64,000 nt of DNA, taken from Hypomesus transpacificus. Its lineage: Eukaryota; Chordata; Actinopteri; Osmeriformes; Osmeridae. The notes beneath the pieces were generated by a model. That model did no database searches and was not told the DNA's origin. It saw only the letters and a program-made list of their open reading frames with translations. Both the position numbers and the translations under genes were made by a program. Each line of letters opens with the position of its first letter. Position 1 is the stretch's first letter. The stretch is from the NCBI RefSeq assembly GCF_021917145.1, contig NC_061062.1:6592160-6656159 (forward strand). Reading direction: 5' to 3'. Positions 1-27,735 of the stretch are shown piece after piece.

Positions 1-44
1 TATGTTTGATGTAAAATAGGCTGTTGCCTTGGATAGTTTTATAA

Positions 45-115
45 GTTCTCTTTTGGAAGTCGCTTTGGATAAAAGGGTCTGCATAAATGTACATTTAAAA
101 TGTAAATGTAAGTTG
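45..115 (+). repeat. Teleost interspersed-repeat tail
   Basis: CTTTTGGAAGTCGCTTTGG followed by ATAAAAGGGTCTGC and ATAAATGTA. The same tail recurs at 11275-11335 and, shorter, at many SINE ends in the window. This is the common 3' end of teleost tRNA-SINE/LINE pairs. Confidence 0.6.
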
Positions 116-437
116 AGTCCCTTTATAAAGTTTGGCAGCATGTCATTGCCAAATGAAATGAGTATAAATAGAAAACAGTAAACCATGAATCAGTTGGCTT
201 CCCTCATTGCTCCTAACATGCAGTCAATTAGGATGAATCCTGAGCAGCACCCTGGGCATGACTTAAAGGGAGCTGGAGTTTTAGTGGGTCCTCAAAGTGA
301 AGGAGGACTATGTGTCAACAATACAAACACTGCCCCCAATAAACTGGTTACACCACAAGCTACAGGCATCGTTTAATCACTTGATGCATTTAAACACAAC
401 ACATAATAACACAACCCATTGTGAAGTTGTAACTTAC

Positions 438-7909
<7,472 letters not shown>

Positions 7910-8146
7910 TTTTGCCGTCTGCTTCAGAAGGAGCTCAACTGTTTGCTCTTACTCTCATTGAACAGTTTGCATGAGTGAGTGAATGTGTGCGTGTGTGTGT
8001 GTGTGTGTGAGACAGAGTGTGTGTTTGTGCCTTTGTGTGCGTGTGTGCGTCGTTTCTTGCTTGCAAACGCATGTTATACTGTCCTATTCTACCTACGAGC
8101 TCACAATTTGAAGTACACTCCTCGGGCCCCTTACACACACACACGC

Positions 8147-8218
<72 letters not shown>

Positions 8219-8944
8219 TCACACGCTCGTACACAAACACACAGACACTTGTGTAAAGTGCAGATCATTAAACCCCCTGGACGGCACCTGTAATTATGGC
8301 TCCTGCCTCGGGCCGCATCCTCTCCTTGAAACGTTTGTGTCAACTTACACCATCAGCATGTCTCTGAATAAGAATTTGCATATGAAACGTGACGCTCATT
8401 TTGTTTCAACATGTTTCTACTCATCCTGTAAAAAAAATCGATGCGTCTGTTTAAAATATATTCCACAAGTAAACTATATTGCAATGTGGGTAAACATTTT
8501 GCCACGCTCAAGACACATCTGCCCTCTGCTGGTTTGACACATCTGCCCTCTGCTGGTTTGACGGTGAGGGAATTACAGTAGGCTACAGGTTGGTTCAACA
8601 GTACCTGTTGGTTCTGGCATTGGATGAAGCCACCTATGGACCATGCCGACCATGTCCAATAGAAGGCGCTGTTCACTTTATGTTGACCTCTCAGAAGTGC
8701 ACTAGGAAACGGAAATACATCATGTAATTTACATTACAGTATGTGTTTTGGAAGAGCGTTGGTTAACTAATAAATATTGAATGCGAGCGTTGTTGTAAAC
8801 CATACAGTTAGCTGCGACATTTGGCTCTCAGGGGCGGAGAGGAATTATATACCTGTATGCACATTCGCTTGCTAGTTAGACGCTGGATAATTTACTGTTG
8901 AACGGAGACACTGCAAGGAACTACCGGGGCGCTTTATCCGTACA
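7910..8944. other. Divergent intergenic region hhipl2/dcaf10
   Basis: About 1 kb between the two start codons; both promoters must lie here. It contains GT/CA microsatellites (7989-8050 and 8133-8245) and an exact 24-bp tandem duplication near 8515-8562 (CACATCTGCCCTCTGCTGGT...). I saw no clear TATA box or other gene. Confidence 0.7.
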
Positions 8945-11900
8945 ATGAGCTCGGACCACCAAAGTGATGGCGACGACGCTGACGATTCTCAAGACAGGCC
9001 AGGAAGGGCAGTGTCTGACAAGGAAGACCCCGACATTGAAGACTCGGATGATGAAGAGAAATCCCCGACTACCTGTCCTCGTCCACCGAGGGAAAGGAAC
9101 GCCAGACCGGTGACGACGGATACCAATCCCCAGTGTCAGGCACCATCTCAGCCGGGGAAGGGTGGCAGTACTAGCACTGCCACGGATGTCAGTTACTCCA
9201 GCTTGTTTTCATGGATACAAAACAGGACTATTAGAAGAGGTCTTTTCGTTGATCCGTCAAGGGATAACTTTAGGACAATGACAAACTTGTATCGCTCAAT
9301 GAATCCTGCTACAGACTCCGTCAACTTGAGCACTCAAACGCATGGAGCCGTGTTCAATTTGGAATACTCGCCGGACGGGTAATTTGCCATGATAGTTAGC
9401 TAGATTAGCGGCATTGAATTACAATGACGGATACGCGAGATGGTGTTACTGTACAGGGTGATTGACTTCATGCAGATAGCATCACGTAAACTTTCCTTTG
9501 GTGTTTGAGCATTAGTGGTCAGCAGGAGAGCTATGTTCTTTAGTGATTCCTGAAAGTGTGTGTGTCCCGTCCCAGGTCTGTTCTGACGGTGGCCTGTGAG
9601 CAGACGGAGGTCCTGCTGTTTGATCCCATCTCCTCCAAGCACATCAAGACTTTGGTGGAGGCACATGAAGACTGCGTCAACAACATCAGGTCAGCCGGCC
9701 ATCCCTCTTCCACCCACACTCAGTCTTGATGCCTTCATAGACCAGTGTTTTGACTCCACAGTTTTGATCCTTTCATAGACGAGTGTTTTGACTCCACAGG
9801 TTTCTAGACAACCGTCTGTTCGCCACCTGCTCCGACGACACCACTATTGCGTTGTGGGACCTGCGTAAGCTGAGCTCTAAGGTGTGCACGCTGCACGGCC
9901 ACGCAAGCTGGGTGAAGAACATCGAGTACGACACCAACACCCGCCTCCTCGTCACATCCGGGTTTGATGGCAATGTCATTACCTGGGACACCAACAGGTC
10001 TGTCTGTATGTCTGTGTCTGTCTGTCTGCCTCTCTGTCTGCCTGCCTGCCTGCCTGTCTGTCTGTTTTTCTGTCTGTCTCTCTGTGAGGGTTTATCGGTG
10101 TCTGAGTCGGTACATGTGTATGAGTGTTTAGGTGTGTGTGAGTGGTCTTATTTAACTACCCTTGTGGGGACCACATATCCTCACATAGTGAAACATGAAA
10201 ACGTGACCCTGCTGGGCCCCATAAATTCAAATGCCTTTTTCCGGATGTTTTTAGAGTTAGGGTTGCAATTAGTGTTAGGGTTAGAATACACTAAGGGTTA
10301 AGGTTCAGGTTAGGGATTAGTGGTTGGAGATAATAATAATAACATAATTTTGAATGGCCGAGCCCATTTTTTGATAAAATAACTAAACTTATGAGTGTGG
10401 ACGTGTGTGTACACTGTCAGTTTCATATCCTTCACGTTTCACGTTGACCTGCTCTCATCCCAGTTCCTGGATCTGTGCTCCCTGCAGGTTCACGGAAGAC
10501 GGCTGCCCCCACAAGAAGTTCTTCCACACGCGCTACCTGATGAGGATGCGTCTGACGCCCGACTGCTCCAAGATGCTGATCTCCACATCCTCTGGCTACC
10601 TGCTGATCCTCCACGACCTGGACCTCACCCAGTCCCTGGAGGTGGGCAGCTACCGCATGCTGCGTGCCCGCCGCACGCCCCTCAGCTCAGGTGAGTCTTC
10701 ACCGCCTCTACCTGCCTCGAATTCCTAACCCTTCCTACTCAACACTTAAAATGACTGTGATTCTGTATGGCCTGTGACTGCTTGAGTGTGACTCTGCCCT
10801 GACTTAGACTCAGTGCTGTCTGTGACTCGGTGCTGTCTGTGACTCGGTGCTGTCTGTGACTCGGTGCTGTCTGTGACTCGGTGCTGTCTGTGACTCGGTG
10901 TTGACTGTGACTCTGCTGACTATGTGTTTTCTTCAAGACGGTGCTACTTCAGCCTCCAGGTCGGCACCAGGCGCTCCTCGCCACGGCAATGACTCAAGCA
11001 AGATCCACCCTCACAGAGAAGGTGAGACTCTCCTGGTTTCCTACAGCTGGACCATGTGTATCATACACTTACATTTTATTTATTTGATTTCATTCAATTT
11101 ATCTAATATAATCTGTTGATATCAACTTCATTGTAACTTGTTTAACTACATGCTCATATGTTTCTTCCCATTGGCACTTATTTGCTTTTCACAATGTATG
11201 CTTCATGTTTTGGCTACCCACAATGTTTTGGGTTGTGTTGGTTATGATCATTGACCTATGCACTTTTGTAAAGCTCTCTCTTGGAAGTCGCTTTGGATTC
11301 AAGCGTCTGCTAAATGAATACATGTAAATGTAAATCAACTGATGGAAGACCATCAACTGATGGAAGACCATTACAGTGTTGTTTAGTGGTTTAAAGTCAG
11401 GCTCCTGGTCATATGTATGACTTGAGCAACAAAGTTAATTTGCTTTGTAAAGTGCCACTGGGACAATGGGTTGATTTTTGGTGTCACTGTGTTCTTGTCC
11501 CAGGCCTGTCCCCCAGGAACAGCCTGGAGGTGCTGACCCCTGAGGTTCCTGGAGAGAGAGACCGCGGGAACTGCATCACCTCCCTGCAGCTGCACCCTAA
11601 AGGCTGGGCCACGCTCATCCGCTGCTCCAGCAACATGGACGACCAGGAGGTACACCACCTCCGACCCCTACAGTCCCAATCACCTGTAGAACACACCTGT
11701 AGAACACGCCTGTAGAACACGCCTGTATAACACGCCTGTAGAACACGCCTGTAGAACATGCCTGTAGAACACGCCTGTAGAACACACCTGTAGAACAGTA
11801 GAACTAACCTGACACAACACATCCAATCAACACATCCAATCAAGTGCTGAAACCTCTCTCTCTCTGTCCCCTCTAGTGGACGTGTGTGTACGAGTTCCAG

Positions 11901-12248
11901 GAGGGGGCCCCCGCGCGGCCCCCCGCCTCCCCCCGCTGCTCTCTCCGGCTCACCCACTACATCGAGGAGGCCAACGTGGGCCGGGGCTACATCAAGGAGC
12001 TGTGCTTCAGCCCCGACGGCCGGCTCATCTGCTCGCCATACGGCTACGGCGTCCGCCTCCTGGCCTTCGACCAGCACTGCGGCGAGCTGACCGACTGCAT
12101 CCCCGTCCAGACCAGCTGCCTGCGGGAGGTGCGCTCCATATACTCCCACAGCGACGTGGTGCTCACCACCAAGTTCTCCCCTACACACTGCCAGCTGGCC
12201 TCGGGCTGTCTCAGCGGGCGTGTGGCCCTCTACCAGCCCAAGTTCTAG
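8945..12248 (+). CDS. dcaf10: DDB1- and CUL4-associated factor 10 (WD40 protein)
   Basis: Exons: 8945-9378, 9576-9689, 9800-9997, 10488-10690, 10938-11021, 11504-11649, 11877-12248; 1551 nt, 516 aa. The acidic N-terminus (SDDEEKSPTTCPRPP) is followed by SLFSWIQNRTIRRGLFVDPS and a WD40 propeller: HGAVFNLEYSPDG, EAHEDCVNNIRFLDNR with LWDLRKL, HGHASWVKNIEYD with TWDTNR, then YLMRMRLTPDCSKMLISTSS, and in the last exon YIKELCFSPDGRLICSPYGY and SDVVLTTKFSPTHCQLASG. The WDLR sequence fits the WDxR motif that DCAFs use to bind DDB1. By family, it is a substrate receptor of CUL4-DDB1 ubiquitin ligases (formerly WDR32). It is slightly shorter than the human protein, mainly in the low-complexity N-terminus. 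The gene starts about 1 kb from hhipl2, in the opposite direction. Confidence 0.93.
10140..10375 (+). repeat. Interspersed repeat in dcaf10 intron 3
   Basis: Contains CTTGTGGGGACCACATATCC, GGGCCCCATAAATTCAAATG and GGGTTAG-like runs, a combination common in teleost introns. It follows a CTGT/CTGC microsatellite (10000-10085). The family is not identified. Confidence 0.5.
10795..10915. repeat. 17-bp minisatellite in dcaf10 intron 4
   Basis: About six copies of GTGCTGTCTGTGACTCG just upstream of the small exon 5. Confidence 0.85.
11680..11805. repeat. Short tandem repeat in dcaf10 intron 6
   Basis: Repeated TGTAGAACACGCC units (13 to 16 bp) between exons 6 and 7. Confidence 0.8.
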
Positions 12249-12709
12249 AACCCCCCCCCCCCCCCCCCCCCCGATGAACTGCATCCGGAACAGACGTCGT
12301 TCTAGAACTTTCTTATAAGCCGGAGCCGATGTTGTTCTAGAACTTTCCAATGAACTGGATCCGGAGCCAATATTGTTCTAGAACCATCTCTGGACCATCC
12401 CTTGGGAACAGCCAGGACCTGGAGGTCCTTGGAAGGAGAGGATCTTCTCACACACACACACAGCCCTCTCTCAGCCTGACAAGACTGGGACTTCCTCCCC
12501 GGGGGGGTATGATGTACCCCCGGCCCCCACTCCCTCCCCTGTGTTCTTCCATTCCTCTTATGGAGGCTCCATCCGCTCTGCTCCTACATCTGACTTTCAA
12601 CCTCTGGATCTCTGTCAGCCTGCCTCCGCTCTCCAGGGCCCAGCTTCACCCCCCCCCCCCAGCCCCAACTCTGTTCTCCTCTTCCTGGGATCTGTCGCTC
12701 TGGGTTACA

Positions 12710-13210
12710 ACCTGGTGTGGAGATGTTAGGGTTACAACCTGGTGTTGAGATGCTAGGGTTACATCCTGGTGTTGAGATGCTAGGGTTACATCCTGGTGTT
12801 GAGATGCTAGGGTTACAGCCTGGTGTTGAGATGTTAGGGTTACAACCTGGTGTTGAGATGCTAGGGTTACAGCCTGGTGTGGAGATGTTCGGGTTACAAC
12901 CTGGTGTTGAGATGCTAGGGTTACAGCCTGGTGTGGAGATGTTTGGGTTACAACCTGGTGTTGAGATGTTAGGGTTACAACCTGGTGTTGAGGTGTTAGG
13001 GTTACAACCTGGTGTGGAGATGTTAGGGTTACAACCTGGTGTGGAGATGTTAGGGTTACAGCCTGGTGTGGAGATGTTAGGGTTACAGCCTGGTGTTGAG
13101 ATGTTAGGGTTACAACCTGGTGTTGAGGTGTTAGGGTTACAACCTGGTGTTGAGATGTTAGGGTTACAACCTGGTGATGAGGTGTTAGGGTTACAGCCTA
13201 GTGTTGAGAT
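12710..13210. repeat. 27-bp minisatellite in dcaf10 3' UTR
   Basis: About 18 copies of a 27-bp unit containing GGTGTTGAGATGTTAGGG + TTACAACCT. Because 27 is a multiple of three, a long frame reading LGLQPGVEM runs through it, but it sits after the dcaf10 stop and has no gene context. Confidence 0.9.
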
Positions 13211-14331
13211 GCGATGACAGGGTTAGGGCATTTTGTTCTGTGTGTGTGTGTGCCTGCGTGTGAGTTACATACCAGATCCCTCCAAGCCATCACCGCTTAT
13301 GTACCACCATGAGAACATCACCATGACAATAAACTAAGCTTCAGCACCATTCTGATCCGGAGAGCCAGCGATGACTAGGAACAGCCAACACACACACTCA
13401 TCACTGCTGAGAAGGAACAGCCAACACACACACACACATCACTGCTGAGGAGGAACAGCCAACGCACACACTCATCACTGCTGAGAAGGAACAGCCAACA
13501 CACACACACATCACTGCTGAGGAGGAACAGCCAACACACACACACACATCACTGCTGAGGCCAGCCCAGTGTATTTCTGCTCTGAGGGAGAACCAGTGTG
13601 TGGATCTGAGCCCAGCCTAGCAGCTTGTCACAACGCCCAGTCCTAGATCCAGAGTACATGTAACGTGATAGTGAGTTATAGCCTTCCTATGTAGACGTGG
13701 TTATAGACATGAACCCAATGCTTCTATGCATACCAGTCTTTATGAATATGCTATCTACTGGATGCTCTTGAGTAGTCCAGATGTCTTAAGATTGTAGGAC
13801 TCAGGTGGTCCTATGTGTGTGTGTGTGTGTGTGTGTGTGGGGGGGGGGGGGTTCACCTGCGTCCGCTGCTTACTGCAGAGATCCTGGTAGAGGAAGCAGT
13901 GCCTCAGCTCGCTGGTCTAATGCAGTCCTCATAAGGAGCACCAAGGCTCTGCTCCTGTAGGGAAATCTTCACTGCTGCTTTTTATCGACCTTCATTTCAA
14001 AAGAAAGGACGACTAATCTGACGTTTTCTATGTCGACATCTGTCGTGGGTCACGGTCCATTCTCAGTGGGGGTCATGTTAGGACTCGTGAGCGAGATGCG
14101 TCGTATCACCTAGTTATTGTTTTCCCCCCCTCTCCCTGCTCACGTTTTTAACCTTCATGTTCGTTGAAGCTAACGCTTGTGATTTTTGGGGGGATCGCAG
14201 GATTGTTCCCTAGTTTGTTCACCATTACTTTGTTCATGTAGGATGAGTTTGAGGCGCATATATATTGTTGTTTATATTAACGTGTCTCTAAATAATCCCG
14301 ACAACGATGCTGATATGGTACGTCTCACTGA

Positions 14332-14337
14332 AATAAA
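14332..14337 (+). promoter_or_regulatory. dcaf10 poly(A) signal
   Basis: AATAAA about 2.1 kb after the stop codon, the last such signal before the intergenic tandem repeats. Confidence 0.6.
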
Positions 14338-14439
14338 AGGTGGCATTTTGCACTGTTGACGAACTGTCTTGTTTGTGATGAGGGTGCAATGCTGCAAGTG
14401 TGCCACTTGGGGGCAGGGGAGGTGAACCTCTGCTCCTGC

Positions 14440-14700
14440 TTGCCTGTTCCCCAGGGTCACTACAAGGTCACTACAGCCTCTCCTGTTCCCCAGGGTCACT
14501 ACAAGGTCACTACAGCCTGTCCTGTTCCCCAGGGTCACTACAGGGTAACTACAGCCTGTCCTGTTCCCCAGGGTCACTACAGGGTAACTACAGCCTGTCC
14601 TGTTCCCCAGGGTCACTACAGGGTAACTACAGCCTGTCCTGTTCCCCAGGGTCACTACAGGGTCACTACAGCCTCTCTGATTCCCCAGGGTCACCTCAAC
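14440..14700. repeat. 39-bp minisatellite
   Basis: Six to seven copies of CCTGTTCCCCAGGGTCACTA + CAGGGTAACTACAGCCTGT. It lies just past the dcaf10 poly(A) signal. Open frames on both strands are repeat artefacts. Confidence 0.9.
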
Positions 14701-15400
14701 CATGCAGCGATGCAGTAATAGATTCACCAGTGACGGTAAGAATGGGATATGTGTATCTCAGCATTTGATAGATCAAGAAGTCGAGGGTTCAAATCCCCAC
14801 GGGTGCATCCCAGTGGATTGGAGTCTGCTTTATGAAATGAATGCATCATGTACACAGTGGGTGGATAGTATGCTTCATAACAATCCCAACAGGTGACAGT
14901 ATTAGACACTTAAAGAGTAACAGTAGTTATGATTCTTGTCAGGGTCATGTGAACCATACAAAGGGGTTTTCTTCGAGCAGTTTCTGAAGATGAGTCAAAT
15001 ACAGGGGCATTAGTTACGTGGGAGAGTTGAAGGATTGGCATGTTAATTCTAATTGGTAGATCTCATAATACCTTACCTTGTAGGGTCTTGATAATATCTT
15101 ACATTATGATTTATAACGTCAATCAATATAGTAAAATAAAGATCATTTGTGTAATGATGGTTGACATTGAAAGAGATTAAAGGATAAATATTTTGGGTGT
15201 ATGGTAAATCTTTTCATTCCTGCCACAGTTACAAAACGTATACATCAGACCAGCTGAAACATACAATTAAGTCTTCAAGTCGAACCCCTGAAACAACATG
15301 TGGTCCCTAACAACCCCATAAACAAATATGTGACATATACAGCAGCAGTAAAGAGCCACAGTGACGTGTAGACAAAGGTAGATGACATTATTCACCGGAG
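14701..15400. other. Intergenic dcaf10/cpxm1
   Basis: A weak tRNA-SINE-like piece (14750-14815, TTGATAGATCAAGAAGTCGA then GGGTTCAAATCCC). The rest is AT-rich with nothing recognised. Confidence 0.5.
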
Positions 15401-15404
15401 GGGA

Positions 15405-15673
15405 GGAGGGGGGCACAGTCCTTTCATCCCCTAGCCTCCCCTCATCCCTTATCCCCTGACCTCCCCTCATCCCCTAGCCTCACCTCATCCCCTGACCTCC
15501 CCTCATCCCCTGACCTCCCCTCATCCCTTATCCCCTGACCTCCCCTCATCCCCTGACCTCCCCTCATCCCCTAGCCTCACCTCATCCCCTGACCTCCCCT
15601 CATCCCCTGACCTCCCTCCAGAGAGCAGGCCTGCCCTCATCCCCTGACCTCCCTCCAGAGAGCAGGCCTGCCC

Positions 15674-15680
<7 letters not shown>
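15405..15680. repeat. Minisatellite overlapping the end of cpxm1
   Basis: Tandem CCCCTGACCTCCCCTCAT units, plus a longer duplicated block (CCTCCAGAGAGCAGGCCTGC at 15614 and 15653). It runs up to the cpxm1 stop codon at 15674, so it forms the 3' UTR of that gene. Confidence 0.8.
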
Positions 15681-24214
<8,534 letters not shown>

Positions 24215-24535
24215 TTCCTATCTGTGCGTAATTGTGAGTCCTGAAAGCTATCCAAACCTTGTCCAAAAGGAGACCACAAGACACCCCCACCTCAAAAACG
24301 TAAAACCTCTAAAACAAACGCGCTAAATCAACTTTTACAGTAAAAAGTCGAGCAAGCAATTTGTCATTCAAGCATTGCAGACTGCCTTACCAAGGCATGT
24401 TAAAAAAACGTGCTAAATTAATACACATTGCCCAAATAAAGTAAAAAAGCTTGAAATGTATATTTTGCTAAATTAGCTCACACTTTACATACAATGTTCA
24501 AATGACAATAACGTTTGCATTTTCTTATTGTTGTG

Positions 24536-25262
24536 TTATGTTACTTCAACCCCCCCAATTTTCAAATCAAATCTACACCCATCCATATCCAACAGCTCTC
24601 TAGTGATCTCCTGTAGTACAGTGGTCATGTCCTGCAGAGGAGAAAGGAAGCCTTTTCAAATGTATGATTTGAATTACCATGTCTTGAACCTGAATTTTTG
24701 GTCTCTGTAGTGGCATGTCTTTATAATTAATGTCAAGGTGGATATTACGGAAAACATCGAAGTCATTATAGCATGTCTTACTTTGACATCTCTAAGGCCT
24801 TCTCCAGTTCCCTGACATCCTCAGTCTTCTGCTCACAGTGACGGCATCTGTCCTTGCATCTCTCCTTTCATCTCTCGTACCATCTCTCCTTCCATCTCTC
24901 CTTCCATCTCTCCTTCCATCTCTCCTTCCATCTCTCCTTCCATCTCTCCTTCCATCTCTCCTTCCATCTCTCCTTCTCTTCAGGATGATGGTGTACGTCC
25001 CATTGCATGTCCAGATACTTTGGTCTGCACTTCTGTATTCTTAGTGGTAGTCCACACAGGGGGATGGGCATGAGTCAGCATAGTCATGGAGGAATCTCAA
25101 GTCATAAATCTCTTCCATGAAATGAAGAAATTCGATATCACTTGGAATGCCTTGGTGTTCAGTCCCTGGTGTCTTCATGGCCTCCATTGTTCTCATCTGC
25201 TCCAGAATCTCCCACTTTGGTCGGACTGGTCTTTTAAAAACAAATGTCCCAATTTCCTGAAA
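24536..25262 (-). pseudogene. Possible degraded gene, 3 exon-like segments, family not recognised
   Basis: Segment A (25262-25041): acceptor CACACTGTGTTTTTCAG, then EIGTFVFKRPVRPKWEILEQ... and EFLHFMEEIYDLRFLHDYAD, stopping after CPSPCVDYH. The neighbouring frame continues as IQKCRPKYLDMQWDVHHHPE into a 12-bp repeat (ERWK)n. Segment B (about 24846-24782) reads CRHCEQKTEDVRELEKALEM. Segment C (24631-24536): acceptor TTTCTCCTCTGCAG, then DMTTVLQEITRELLDMDGCR and FDLKIGGVEVT-stop. The pieces look coding (charged, helical, good acceptors) but their frames do not connect and no upstream exon is visible. This could be a pseudogene, a gene with repeat-related assembly errors, or chance. I do not recognise the family. 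Confidence 0.35.
24870..24978. repeat. 12-bp tandem repeat (CTCCTTCCATCT)n
   Basis: About eight copies of CTCCTTCCATCT; minus-strand translation ERWK repeated. It lies inside the possible degraded gene. Confidence 0.9.
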
Positions 25263-26140
25263 AACACAGTGTGAAAACAATGTTGATGTGTTGAGTTTAA
25301 ATGCAACACTGACAGCCAAGAGGAGAAGTTTTAGTTTACAATGGAATGTTTGACTTGAAATGGCCTTCTCCCTTTTAGAAGTGTTATCTCTGGTGCCATT
25401 TCAGTATTAGAACTGAAAGACATTCTAAAACTACAAACATTCTAAAACTGTTTCAAACTGTGTTGGCCTAACCAGATTTGGACTGTGTCACTGCCTGACT
25501 TTGTAACGAATAATCATGCATATTTTGTGATATGTTATGTGTCCCCATCACTGTCTTTGTAAATTGATGTAAATCAAACAGCTGCTTTCTCAGATCAGTC
25601 ACGTTTGGAGACAGAGACCTAGACCTTCTGCAGAGAAGCTTAGTTGCTTGGCGAGCTCATCTGGAGGTTGTGATTCTTGGTTGTGTTGTTTGACACTAGG
25701 CCAACCTGGAGCTGTGGACCAGATCCCTTCTGAGGCCTGCTAGTGTGGCAGTTGGTGAGAACTCATTCAGACTCTATGATGATTCATGCTATGGTGAATA
25801 AATGGTATGAAGTAACACCTAACATGCATAAAATAAAGGTTTGAGGGTCTACGGATCAAGTTCTGTTTGTAGGATTTTATCAACTCTTATTACAATATGA
25901 ATATACTGACAGGCAGAATCACATAATTATATGCTTTTATTATATGTCTATGTACATGTCAATGCCTTTTCTTTAAACACTTCACAAAATGCATATTAGC
26001 GTGAAGGTATATAGAGAGCACCAAGATGTCACTTCACATTTTACATTTAGCCCCCGTTTGAATCTCTTCAATCACATTACCACCTCAAGTTGTCCAGAGT
26101 CAGAGGAAATATGGGCTAAAGGCCTGATGGTCCACTCAAA
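25263..26140. other. Intergenic, nothing recognised
   Basis: AT-rich sequence without credible exons or repeats that I can name. Confidence 0.5.
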
Positions 26141-26144
26141 TCAA

Positions 26145-26350
26145 AATGTATTTGTACAGCCCTTTTTACAAGCAATGTCACAGAGGGCTTCACATACGCC
26201 CATAGAACTTCCCCTCAACAAACCTAAACCCTTAAGGAAGACAAGGAAAACCTCCCCCAAAATCTCACTATAGGAGTAAAAATGGAAGAAACCTTGGGAG
26301 GAGCAATTCAGTGAGGGATCCCCTCCTCCAGAGACGGTTGGGGAAAGAGA
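26145..26350 (+). mobile_element. Non-LTR-associated interspersed repeat, copy 1
   Basis: AAGCAATGTCACAGAGGGCT, AAAACCTCCCCCAAAATCTC, AACCTTGGGAGGAGCAATTC. The same family is present in reverse at 35722-35895 (AATTGCTCCTCCAGAGGTTT, GCCCTCTGTGACATTGCGTC). Confidence 0.65.
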
Positions 26351-26599
26351 GGTGCAGAACACAGGCTAAACATAGTCATACAACAGGGAATTGTCAATGG
26401 GTGTTGAAACATCAAAAGAGAAACTCTAAAATACGTTATTCTTATGCGAATAAGAATGAGAATATTCCATCCCTCAATGTCTCCAACTAGTAACAGAAAC
26501 AATAACAGTAACAATATACAGCAACAGGTTTACTTTATTTGTCAAATCAAATCGGGTCTCCGTGGACATATAGAAGCTTTACAAAATGTGCACCTCTGT

Positions 26600-26913
26600 T
26601 TTAATCAGAATTGAGAAGAAGGACATCTGCTGTCTTCCAAGTTCTTATCCCAGAAACACATTTTTCCCAGAGCATGTGGTAGTTCTCCAAGCTTTATGGA
26701 CATGTATAGCTGGGTGTTATCTGCATAGCAATGAAAATGTACTCCGTAGCATCTAATTATGTTTCCTAAAGGCAGCATGTAGAGCGAAAATAGCAGAGGG
26801 TCTAGGATGGAACCCTGTGGTACTCCATATTTTACAGTGGAGCTCCTGGATGAACGGCCGTCACTGTGGTGACACGGGGAAAGTAAACAGGGCAGGACAG
26901 GGCGGTTTGACAA
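26600..26913 (-). mobile_element. LINE reverse-transcriptase fragment (L2/Rex1-like non-LTR)
   Basis: Minus-strand translation has [20 protein letters not shown] and [19 protein letters not shown], i.e. RT motif 4 and motif 5 of a non-LTR retrotransposon. The catalytic YADD is YADN, and only about 100 residues remain, so the copy is inactive. Confidence 0.8.
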
Positions 26914-27735
26914 GTGATTCTGGTCACAATGTGGTCATGTGAGGTTCTCAGCCTGCATTGGGGAAGCTTTGACCTCAGCAACGGTCATTTATTTGTATCT
27001 GACCACTTTCCAATTATTGGAATTCATGTTTTTTGTTATTTTTATTTTGACATTTTTCTCACAAACTATGGTTTCACTTTGGGGCTTTTACTTTGAAAGG
27101 ATTTCACAGTATTTCTGATTGGTGCACTGCTGTAATGACGCTCAAAGAGGAAGTAGCCACGCAAGCGACCAATATTTGTGGAACACCTTGCTCTTAAGAC
27201 CACACTTACAATGTTCCGTTTTGTTGGCATAGTACTATACTATGTATACTAGTTATTTCGTTTGAATGTTTACATCAGTTATTGTCTGGAATTAGAAGAA
27301 CCTAGATTGTAACTGTCGTCCATCATGGCAGCCTCTATGTTACTTCAGAAGCGACATTTCAATTAGGGCAGTCGACAACTCAGACTCCCAGTAGTAGTAG
27401 CATAGCCCACCACAGTTGGAATAGACGTTTATCTCCATTCCCGGAAAAGTTGCAAGACAGGACAGGTTGTCTCTACGGCTATACGGCTTCATCTGAAATT
27501 TAGTGAGGAGTTTCAAGCGCCCGATCACAGCCTGTCGTCCTTTTGATGCGACATTCATTTTCTGTGCTGTTGGCAAGCCTTTGATAGGGTTAGCCCGGAG
27601 ACCCAGAGTAAATGTGCTAGAGCCGAATATGAAGTGAGTCCAGTCCGGGGCGAAGTGTATGTGTCGGTGACTGAAGACGTCCATGACAATGTGATATGTT
27701 TTCTGACCAGCTGGAAGCTTCGTGCCCAAAGAAAG
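26914..27735. other. Upstream region of rnf145
   Basis: Intergenic, and probably the 5' UTR and promoter of rnf145 near its end. No TATA box or other gene that I can support; an antisense open frame at 27340-27729 is listed as rejected. Confidence 0.45.

Larger units (their letters stand above)
12249..14350 (+). other. dcaf10 3' UTR (inferred)
   Basis: It starts with a C-run directly after the stop. The 27-bp array at 12710-13210 and CA-rich tandem repeats at 13375-13565 (AGGAACAGCCAACACACAC) follow. AATAAA occurs at 13328 and, more likely as the main signal, at 14332. No coding potential outside repeats. The UTR limits are inferred from the poly(A) signals. Confidence 0.6.

Noticed and set aside
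8133-8245. CA-repeat reading frames (THTHTH)
   Set aside because: Plain microsatellite between two promoters.
12717-13217. 166-aa plus frame of LGLQPGVEM repeats
   Set aside because: Lies in the 3' UTR of dcaf10 and exists only because the unit is 27 bp. No splice or family support.
27340-27729. 129-aa minus-strand open frame antisense to the rnf145 upstream region
   Set aside because: No family resemblance, no low-complexity or domain pattern, and an overlapping second frame is also open; most likely chance in the rnf145 5' region.
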